Origin: Oscillospiraceae bacterium | GTDB lineage: Bacteria > Bacillota > Clostridia > Oscillospirales > Oscillospiraceae | DNA length: 5,801 nucleotides | NCBI GenBank assembly: GCA_017378975.1 | Contig: JAFNXT010000298.1 | Coordinates: forward strand, 1 to 5,801 | Direction of reading: 5' to 3' | Shown: positions 1 to 4,603 of the stretch, in pieces | Numbering within the stretch: position 1 is the first letter of the stretch | Layout: each line of letters starts with the position of its first letter | Program-made: the position numbers and the translations under genes | The notes under the pieces: generated by a model | What the model was told of the DNA's origin: nothing | What the model saw: only the letters and a program-made list of their open reading frames with translations | Database searches by the model: none

Positions 1-662
1 AGGTTCAGACCGGCGGTGTAAGCGTCCCAGAAGTCGTTGTACTTCACGTCGGCGGTGACGAAGGTGTCGCAGCCGGAACGGATCACGGTCTGCAGTTCCG
101 AGGCGCAGGCACCGCCGCCCACGGCGACCTTCCGTACGGGGCGCCGTCCGTCCACGTATCGCAGTCCCTCACAGGCCAGACGTTCCTTCACGGTGGAGAG
201 GAATTGGGACAGGGGCTGTTCTTCCGTCATGCCCTGACGCAGGAGTCCCCAGGGACGGCCCTGATCATCGGTACCCAAGGGGTCGGTCACACGGATGTCC
301 GTCAGGCCCAGACGCTGGGCAAGACGGTGGTTCACGCCCTCCGGGGCGCAGTCCAGATTGGTATGGGCATTGATGGCGCTGATGCCGCTGCGGCACAGCA
401 TCATGATCGTGCGGCCCACGGGGGTGTCGGAAGTGACGGACTTGATGGGCCGGAAGATCAGGGGATGGTGGGTCACGATCAGGTCGGCACCGATGGAGCC
501 GGCTTCCAGACAGGCTTCATCGAAGGGGTCCAGCGCCACCAGGATCTTGTGGACCGGCTGTTCCCGTTCGCCACAGAGCAGGCCAACATTGTCCCACTCC
601 ATCTTCATGGCGGTGGGGGCCAGAGTCTCCAGATAGTCGAGGATATCAGCTACGATGGGCAT
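1..662 (-). CDS. Nif3-like dinuclear metal-centre protein (YqfO/YbgI family), 3' end cut by window
   Basis: This is a Nif3-family protein, a conserved cytoplasmic protein that binds two metal ions and forms hexameric rings; its biochemical role is not settled (some members are annotated as GTP cyclohydrolase I type 2). Visible in the 220 complete codons are the family's N-terminal WDNVGLLCG (residues 23-31), the metal-ligand pair VTHHPL (His65, His66), the AHTNLD segment with Asp104, and the GDVKY-like TADVKYND (203-210). The C-terminal His/Glu ligands lie beyond the left edge. The start codon at 662-660 was chosen because GGAGGG (676-671) lies 8 bases upstream and the protein begins at the usual family N terminus (MPIVADILDYLE). 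The gene overlaps the end of trmK by 17 bases and its ribosome binding site lies inside trmK, so the two are probably translationally coupled. The trmK-nif3 order matches yqfN-yqfO of Bacillus. Family assignment is very likely; enzymatic role is unknown. Confidence 0.95.
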   Translation of the reverse strand, partial: MPIVADILDYLETLAPTAMKMEWDNVGLLCGEREQPVHKILVALDPFDEACLEAGSIGADLIVTHHPLIFRPIKSVTSDTPVGRTIMMLCRSGISAINAHTNLDCAPEGVNHRLAQRLGLTDIRVTDPLGTDDQGRPWGLLRQGMTEEQPLSQFLSTVKERLACEGLRYVDGRRPVRKVAVGGGACASELQTVIRSGCDTFVTADVKYNDFWDAYTAGLN

Positions 663-1341
663 GGATCGTTCCCTCCATTTCGGTCAGTTCTGCAAGGATG
701 GCTTCGAATTCCGGGAGTTTGTCACTTCCACTGTGGCGCAGGCCCTCCACGGTGGTCTGGATGCCGCCTTTGACACGCCGGAGGAAGTCCGGGAGCAGAG
801 GGGAGCCGCTGGCCAGCAGGGCCGGGGAGATGTGCCAGCCGCCGGGGGTCAGGGGCTCGGCAGGGGAGAAGATGATCTCCATGATGGGGTAGATGAATTT
901 ACCGTCTTGAGCCAGCGTTTCCCGACAGATCCGGAAGCCGTGGTCGTACAGCCAACGGCGAAGCTCCGGGCGGCGGGATTGGCACTGGAGGATCAGGCGG
1001 TAGCGTTCATCCCGGAGCCATGGGGCGGCCTCCAGGATCTGGATCATGGTATCCGCACCCATGCCGGCGCAGACCATGACGGAAAAATCTCGGGGGATGT
1101 TCCGGACTCCATCGCTGAGATAGAAGGACATTTTGTTCTTGACCCCGTAGCGCATGGCGTTACGGACCGCGCTTTGCAGGGGCTGTTCGTTCACATCGGC
1201 GGCGATCACTGCCTTGGCGATGCCCTGCTTCAGCAGGTGGATGCCAAGGTAGCCGTGGTCACAGCCGATGTCCGCCACCACATCGCCCGGACGGACGAAG
1301 CCACAGCAGGCCAGCAGGCGGGAAGAGAGAGGGAGTTTCAT
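646..1341 (-). CDS. trmK: tRNA (adenine22-N1)-methyltransferase TrmK
   Basis: TrmK uses S-adenosylmethionine to methylate N1 of adenine 22 in tRNA. The 231-residue protein has the Rossmann motif I VADIGCDHGYL (residues 22-32), the acidic end of strand 2 (VIAADVN, 45-51), a CAGMGADTM segment (91-99) corresponding to the family's GMGG motif, and LQCQSRRPELRRWL (118-131), where the family usually shows LQPN or LQPQ. The proline of that motif is replaced by cysteine here. A longer reading with 16 extra residues is possible, but the start at 1341 is preferred: GGAGG (1351-1347) sits 5 bases before it and family members begin near MKLPLSSRL. The C-terminal part (about 165-231) is the family's helical region. 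The gene overlaps the Nif3-like gene downstream. I see no convincing sigma-A promoter in the 60 bases between it and the upstream repeat, so it may depend on read-through from the DUF1858 gene or on a weak promoter. Confidence 0.95.
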   Translation of the reverse strand: MKLPLSSRLLACCGFVRPGDVVADIGCDHGYLGIHLLKQGIAKAVIAADVNEQPLQSAVRNAMRYGVKNKMSFYLSDGVRNIPRDFSVMVCAGMGADTMIQILEAAPWLRDERYRLILQCQSRRPELRRWLYDHGFRICRETLAQDGKFIYPIMEIIFSPAEPLTPGGWHISPALLASGSPLLPDFLRRVKGGIQTTVEGLRHSGSDKLPEFEAILAELTEMEGTIHAHRS

Positions 1342-1377
1342 AAGGACCTCCAAAATGTGATGCGATATGCAGGGAAG

Positions 1378-1393
1378 GGACGTGCCCACGTCC
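1378..1393. other. Small palindrome in trmK leader
   Basis: GGACGTG (1378-1384) and CACGTCC (1387-1393) form a perfect 7-base inverted repeat with a 2-base centre (or 6 pairs with a 4-base loop). It lies 37 bases before the trmK start and has no T-tract, so it does not look like a terminator. The 8-base direct repeat TGTGATGC at 1356-1363 and 1394-1401 brackets it. It could be a leader hairpin or an operator; function unknown. Confidence 0.4.
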
Positions 1394-1403
1394 TGTGATG
1401 CAC

Positions 1404-1490
1404 ATAAAAAGAAATGTCATCGCGGGGACGGTCCCGCAGGTTTGGGGATCGCCACGGCCCTTTGGGCCTCACGATGACAGCTCTTTTTAT
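1404..1490. repeat. Palindromic intergenic repeat with terminator-like ends
   Basis: The left arm (1404-1422) and right arm (1472-1490) are inverted copies of 19 bases differing at two positions. The core TGTCATCG/CGATGACA is perfect, and the outer parts are A5 on the left and T5 on the right, so either strand gives a stem followed by U-rich RNA. Inside are two further hairpins: CGGG...CCCG (1423-1436) and GGCCC TTT GGGCC (1456-1468, perfect). The right arm begins exactly at the stop codon of the DUF1858 gene, so the element probably ends that transcript. From memory, the TGTCAT(C/T)G...GCCCGAAGGGCC...GGCGATCC pattern resembles a high-copy intergenic repeat of gut Clostridia; copy number cannot be judged from one window. 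Confidence 0.75.
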
Positions 1491-1723
1491 CAGGCGTTCT
1501 TCTGGGCCTGGTCGGCTTCGTAGGCCTCCAGGAAGTGGTTCAGCTGGGCCAGGAAGGGCTCGCAGTCGATGCCGTGGACCATGCAGGCTTCCTCCACGGT
1601 CTCGCCCCGGGAAGAGGGACAGCCAAGGCAGTGCATGCCGATGGCGAAGAACAGGGGAGCGGCGTGGGGCGCGATGTCCAGCACGTCACCGATGATAGTC
1701 TCTTTTTCGATCTTAACAGCCAT
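1490..1723 (-). CDS. DUF1858 / hybrid-cluster-protein-associated redox disulfide domain protein
   Basis: This 77-residue protein is a single DUF1858 domain, the small domain described as associated with hybrid cluster proteins and as carrying a redox-active cysteine pair. The diagnostic segment is GMHCLGCPSSRGETVEEAC (residues 29-47), with a CxxC at Cys32 and Cys35, followed by HGID (50-53). No signal peptide or membrane segment is seen, so it is cytoplasmic. The start at 1723 is chosen over an upstream ATG at 1738 because GGAGG (1736-1732) lies 8 bases before it and would be inside the longer reading. It has its own promoter (1755-1783) and is divergent from the radical SAM gene, 149 bases apart. 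No hybrid cluster protein is in the window. A disulfide, thiol-transfer or cluster-related role is inference from the family; partner unknown. Confidence 0.93.
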   Translation of the reverse strand: MAVKIEKETIIGDVLDIAPHAAPLFFAIGMHCLGCPSSRGETVEEACMVHGIDCEPFLAQLNHFLEAYEADQAQKNA

Positions 1724-1754
1724 GATGATGACCTCCATAATGTAGTCTCCCGGT

Positions 1755-1783
1755 ATTATAACCGCTGATCCGTCAAATTACAA
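1755..1783 (-). promoter_or_regulatory. Sigma-A promoter of the DUF1858 gene
   Basis: On the minus strand, -35 TTGTAA (1783-1778), a 17-base spacer and a perfect -10 TATAAT (1760-1755) place transcription start near 1748, about 25 bases before the start codon. A TTTGAC sits in the first part of the spacer; used as a -35 it would leave only 10 bases to the -10, too short. Confidence 0.8.
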
Positions 1784-1814
1784 GAGGGAGATTTGATTTT
1801 CTGGCCGTTCTTGG

Positions 1815-1843
1815 TTGCTAAAATGGGAAGATCGTGGTATATT
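1815..1843 (+). promoter_or_regulatory. Extended -10 promoter of the radical SAM gene
   Basis: TTGCTA (1815-1820), a 17-base spacer and TGG TATATT (extended -10 TGn at 1835-1837, hexamer 1838-1843) form a plausible sigma-A promoter. Predicted transcription start is near 1850, only about 23 bases before the ATG, giving a very short leader. The ribosome binding site AGGAGG (1860-1865) is 7 bases before the start. A 7-base inverted repeat (ATGATAT 1846-1852, ATATCAT 1868-1874) brackets this ribosome binding site. Confidence 0.6.
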
Positions 1844-1872
1844 TGATGATATGCTGATCAGGAGGCGATATC

Positions 1873-3636
1873 ATGCCGGATATTTTGTTCATCAATGAGA
1901 CCAAGGCGTTGGCGCTCAATCAGGAGATCAACGGGACGCTCCTTTTGGGGACCAAGCTCCTTGCGGCTGGCTTCGACGTGAAGCTCCTGCGCTTCGGTCA
2001 GATCCGGAGCTATCAGAAGGACTACGAGAGTTTTATCAGGGAGACCACGGACCGGGTGCTGGAGCTCCAGCCGAAATGCATCTCCTGCTATACGGTGTGG
2101 CCCCATTTCCATATGATGCTCCGGATCGCCCGGGAGGTCAAGGCACGGGCGCCCCACATCATCACGGTGTTCGGCGGTCCCCAGTCCACGGCCACCGCCC
2201 AGACCACCATGGAGAAGATCCCTTATGTGGACTATGTGTGTACCGGTGAGGGAGAGAACACGGTGGTGCCTTTCTTCCAGGCGTTGCTCCGGGATGGGGG
2301 CAAGGGATTGGAGGATGTGCCCGGTCTTTACCGCCGGGTGGAGGGGCAGGTGGTCCGCAACACGGCGGAACAGCCTCTGTGCGATCTGGACACCTTGCCT
2401 TACTGGGATGACCGGCTGTATCTGGAGGACTACGACGGTCCGGAGCCGGGGATCGGTGCCAAGGATTACTTCATGCCGCTGGATGCCGGCCGTGGCTGTC
2501 CTTACAGCTGTTCCTTCTGCTGTACCAGCCATTTCTGGCGCAGGACCTACCGGCTCAAGTCTCCGGAGCGGATCGTGGCGGATATCCGCTACTTCCGGGA
2601 CAAGTTCGGGATCCGGAGCTTCTTTTTCGCTCACGATGCCTTCACCATCGATAAGAAGCTGGTGACCAAGGTCTGTGACTATATGATCGAGCAGGATCTG
2701 GGGATCCACTGGATGTGCTCGGCCCGGGTGGACTGTGTCACCGAGGAGCTCCTGCAGAAGATGAAGCAGGCCGGTATGGTCCGGATCGAGCTGGGCATCG
2801 AGACCGGCTCCAAGCGGATGCAGAAGCTGATCCACAAGAACCTGGATCTGGACCGGGCCAGGCGCATGGTCAAGGTCATGCTGGATATGAAGCTGAACGT
2901 GTCTTTGTTCTTCATGTACGGCTTCCCGGAGGAGACCGTGGAGGATCTGAACGATACGCTGGGCTTCATTCTGGATATGAAGGACATGGGCGTGCAGAAC
3001 GTGAACCTGTTCTTCACCCGGTTCAATCCTGCCACCGAGATCACCGTCAAGTACATGGACCAGCTGGTGCTGGACGAGAAGGTGGACATCCTGTCCCGTG
3101 GTGTGTTCGGCTATGAGGAAGAACTGCCGGTGATCCGGGAGAACAGGGAGCTGTTCCCCTTCCTGTATCATCTGCACAGTCAGGTCCGGGATGAGTACCA
3201 GTATCTGCGGCTGTTCCCGTACCTTTACGAGCAGTTCCCCAATTCCGTCAAGTTCCTGCGCCAGCTCTACAAGGGCGACGACCTGCGGTTCTATCGGGAC
3301 GTGGTGCGGTGCAGTCAGGATATCTTCGACCGGGGCGCCAATGCGGTGGTGGCGCAGATCAAGGACGATCCCTTCGTTTTCGTGGAGAAGGTGGCGGATC
3401 TGTTCGACGAGCCCTTCATCCCTCAGCTCAAGGGGCTCATGCGGTTCGTCCGGGATGTCCAGAAGATCCGGATGTCCAGAGAGGATCTGGTGATCGAAGG
3501 GGAGTATGGGTTCAATTTCCTTGATTTCAAGATGAGGAAGCCCATCGAAGAGTACTCCGTGGGCCGCACCCGGTTCCGGCTCAGCAAGACCGGCGGCGTG
3601 GCGGATATGAAGGTCGTGAAGATCTGGACGAAGTGA
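1873..3636 (+). CDS. B12-binding-type radical SAM protein, substrate unknown
   Basis: This 587-residue protein has the architecture of the cobalamin-binding radical SAM class. Residues 1-170 form a Rossmann-like B12-binding-type domain: strand MPDILFINET, the loop FGGPQ (100-104) and the typical CTGEGENTVVPFF (123-135). I see no DxHxxG, so if cobalamin binds it would lack the lower histidine ligand. The radical SAM core follows, with GRGCPYSCSFCC (206-217): Cys209, Cys213 and Cys216 fit CxxxCxxC for the 4Fe-4S cluster, and an extra Cys217 follows. SRVD-like CSARVDCVTEELL (282-294), MVRIELGIETGS (302-313) and FFMYGFPEET (346-355) are later core strands. Residues 430-587 are a helical C-terminal extension I cannot match to a known substrate class. 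No peptide precursor, methyltransfer substrate or transporter lies beside it, so the reaction is unknown. It starts with a strong AGGAGG and its own promoter, and is the only plus-strand gene here. Calling it a RiPP enzyme or methyltransferase would be guesswork. Confidence 0.92.
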   Translation: MPDILFINETKALALNQEINGTLLLGTKLLAAGFDVKLLRFGQIRSYQKDYESFIRETTDRVLELQPKCISCYTVWPHFHMMLRIAREVKARAPHIITVFGGPQSTATAQTTMEKIPYVDYVCTGEGENTVVPFFQALLRDGGKGLEDVPGLYRRVEGQVVRNTAEQPLCDLDTLPYWDDRLYLEDYDGPEPGIGAKDYFMPLDAGRGCPYSCSFCCTSHFWRRTYRLKSPERIVADIRYFRDKFGIRSFFFAHDAFTIDKKLVTKVCDYMIEQDLGIHWMCSARVDCVTEELLQKMKQAGMVRIELGIETGSKRMQKLIHKNLDLDRARRMVKVMLDMKLNVSLFFMYGFPEETVEDLNDTLGFILDMKDMGVQNVNLFFTRFNPATEITVKYMDQLVLDEKVDILSRGVFGYEEELPVIRENRELFPFLYHLHSQVRDEYQYLRLFPYLYEQFPNSVKFLRQLYKGDDLRFYRDVVRCSQDIFDRGANAVVAQIKDDPFVFVEKVADLFDEPFIPQLKGLMRFVRDVQKIRMSREDLVIEGEYGFNFLDFKMRKPIEEYSVGRTRFRLSKTGGVADMKVVKIWTK

Positions 3637-3642
3637 CGTTTC

Positions 3643-3666
3643 GGGACTGTCCGGAAGGCCGGTCCC
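3643..3666 (+). other. Weak hairpin after the radical SAM gene
   Basis: Six bases after the stop codon, GGGAC (3643-3647) can pair with GTCCC (3662-3666), with an inner CCGG AAGG CCGG (3651-3662) as an alternative pairing. No T-run follows it, so it is not a good intrinsic terminator by itself; the repeat just downstream is the better candidate. Confidence 0.35.
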
Positions 3667-3687
3667 TACAACAGGCGATACAAAATA

Positions 3688-3760
3688 GTAGGGGCGACCA
3701 TCGGTCGTCCGCCTCCAGCCGTGATCTCGGCAGGAGCGGACGAGCGATGCTCGCCCCTAC
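3688..3760. repeat. Cloverleaf-forming palindromic repeat between convergent genes
   Basis: The 73-base element has perfect 10-base terminal inverted repeats, GTAGGGGCGA (3688-3697) and TCGCCCCTAC (3751-3760). It can fold as a four-way junction with every junction base paired: terminal stem 3688-3694/3754-3760; arm 1 CGACC ATC GGTCG (3695-3707); central arm 3708-3740 (TCCG, one bulged C, CTCC, A-A mismatch, GCCG around the loop TGATCT); arm 2 CGAGC GAT GCTCG (3741-3753). ACAAAA (3680-3685) and TTTTGT (3767-3772) flank it, so RNA from either side would have a stem then a short U-rich tract. It sits between the ends of the convergent radical SAM and phosphoribosyltransferase genes and may terminate both weakly. 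From memory, GTAGGGGCG...CGCCCCTAC repeats are common in gut Clostridia. Confidence 0.75.
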
Positions 3761-3776
3761 GTGTTCTTTTGTGGAG

Positions 3777-4412
3777 TCAGATGGAAGAGTAGCCGTAGGA
3801 GTTCACCAGCGCGTCGATCTTCACGCCGGCTTTGCAGTAGGGGCAGTCACGGAAGTCGTAGCTGGCGTAGTCCGGGAAGTCGGCCAGAGAATAGACGGAG
3901 CGGACAGGCAGGCCGTTCAGCTCGTCTACGGCACGGTACAGGGCAGCCACGCCCACGACCTCGCCGCCGTAGTAGCCGATGGCTTCCATGCCCTTGCCGG
4001 CGGTGAAGCCGGTGGTGCAGGAGGCCATGAGGATCAGCACATGCTTACCGCGGATCATGGGCTGGATGTTCTCACGGAAGATCATCTGGGAGTTGGAGTT
4101 GTACTCCGGCTCCACCACGTAGATCGTATCGTGCTTATTGATGCTTCGGAAGCCGCTCTTGGTCAGCTCGTCGGCAAGACAGGCACCGATCACGGCGGTG
4201 CCGTCCAGACACAGGATCGTATCCACGGGGGTATTGTTGACGAAGTTCAGCACCAGCTGCTTGGCTACCGACTTGGCCTCGCTCAGGCGGGTCTTGGGGT
4301 AGGTGATGTCGATGTAATAATTGATATGGCTGTGGTTGGTGGCGAAATGCCCGTGGGCGAACCGCAGGGGGACGTTGCCGTGCTGCACAGGCAGAAGATT
4401 GATATCGATCAT
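3777..4412 (-). CDS. Orotate phosphoribosyltransferase-like protein with altered PRPP loop
   Basis: This 211-residue cytoplasmic protein resembles type I phosphoribosyltransferases of the orotate branch. The early segment FATNHSHINYYID (23-35) is like the OPRT N-terminal substrate region, VDTILCLDGTAVIGACLADEL (63-83) is the first Rossmann strand and helix, and VLILMASCTTGFTAGKGMEAI (125-145) aligns with the PRPP loop, normally VLLVDDVxTTGGT. The two acidic residues are Met129 and Ala130 here, so ordinary PRPP-dependent catalysis is doubtful. A Cys pair CPYC (190-193) near the C terminus may bind metal. From memory, close relatives with the same MASxTTG loop occur widely in Clostridia and are annotated as orotate phosphoribosyltransferase, so the change is probably a subfamily trait, not decay. 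The start at 4412 follows GGAGGG (4425-4420) by 7 bases; an ATG 24 bases upstream is less likely. It has its own promoter and a structured leader. No pyr genes are nearby. A true pyrE or a regulatory, PyrR-like role are alternatives. Confidence 0.85.
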   Translation of the reverse strand: MIDINLLPVQHGNVPLRFAHGHFATNHSHINYYIDITYPKTRLSEAKSVAKQLVLNFVNNTPVDTILCLDGTAVIGACLADELTKSGFRSINKHDTIYVVEPEYNSNSQMIFRENIQPMIRGKHVLILMASCTTGFTAGKGMEAIGYYGGEVVGVAALYRAVDELNGLPVRSVYSLADFPDYASYDFRDCPYCKAGVKIDALVNSYGYSSI

Positions 4413-4425
4413 AGTCGAGCCCTCC

Positions 4426-4500
4426 GTTTGTGTCAAAATAAAAAGAAAACGTCCCTTGGTCCCGGCAACTGCGTTTCTGCCGGGGGGCCAAAAAACGCTT
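4426..4500 (-). promoter_or_regulatory. Structured 5' leader of the phosphoribosyltransferase-like gene
   Basis: Between the predicted transcription start near 4500 and the ribosome binding site the minus-strand RNA holds a strong stem, CCCGGCA/TGCCGGG (4484-4478 with 4467-4461), extended by TTGG/CCAA (4491-4488 with 4459-4456). Its loop carries AAACGC (4476-4471), which could instead pair with GCGTTT upstream (4498-4493), or by AAACG with CGTTT downstream (4451-4447), just before a U-rich tract at about 4450-4434. Such competing pairings suit an attenuator or ligand-responsive leader. It does not match a riboswitch class I know (no complete ykkC, PyrR-site or T-box features), so a regulatory role is inference. 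Confidence 0.45.
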
Positions 4501-4506
4501 TTTTTA

Positions 4507-4535
4507 ATTATATCGTTTCAACAGTCAAAATTCAA
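4507..4535 (-). promoter_or_regulatory. Sigma-A promoter of the phosphoribosyltransferase-like gene
   Basis: On the minus strand, -35 TTGAAT (4535-4530), a 17-base spacer and perfect -10 TATAAT (4512-4507) predict a start near 4500. The -35 lies directly behind the T-tract of the sortase terminator, so terminator and promoter are packed back to back. As in the DUF1858 promoter, a TTTGAC occurs early in the spacer. Confidence 0.8.
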
Positions 4536-4536
4536 G

Positions 4537-4580
4537 AAAAGATCATCCGGCGGCATATCCAAAAATGCCGCCGGATGATC
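4537..4580 (-). terminator. Intrinsic terminator of the sortase gene
   Basis: A perfect 16-base-pair stem, GATCATCCGGCGGCAT (minus strand 4580-4565) with its complement at 4556-4541, closes an 8-base loop and is followed on the minus strand by TTTT (4540-4537), CTTG and another run of T. It begins 23 bases after the sortase stop codon. This is the clearest terminator in the window. Confidence 0.9.
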
Positions 4581-4603
4581 GTGCATATCGAACAAAAGGG
4601 GGG

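Noticed and set aside
1342..1389. Longer trmK start with 16 extra N-terminal residues
   Set aside because: The downstream ATG at 1341 has GGAGG at 5 bases, and the family starts there; the longer reading would translate through that ribosome binding site.
655..1398. 247-codon plus-strand frame opposite trmK, and a 189-codon one at 204-773
   Set aside because: Both are antisense shadows of trmK and the Nif3-like gene, which have clear family motifs on the minus strand.
1404..1490. CRISPR array or IS-element terminal repeat
   Set aside because: There is a single copy with no spaced direct repeats, and no transposase frame lies between or near the palindromic repeats.
1858..3177. 439-codon open frame on the minus strand opposite the radical SAM gene
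   Set aside because: It is antisense to a well-supported radical SAM gene; the translation is rich in His, Leu, Asp and Arg without any known motif, as expected for the reverse reading of GC-rich codons. No ribosome binding site favours it.
3637..3776. A RiPP precursor peptide next to the radical SAM gene
   Set aside because: The stretch is occupied by a hairpin and the palindromic repeat; no short frame with its own ribosome binding site was found here or in the 149 bases upstream of the gene.
4426..4500. ykkC-type (guanidine, PRPP or ppGpp) riboswitch
   Set aside because: GGGACG occurs in the leader, which recalls these classes, but the leader is too short and the other conserved blocks are missing.
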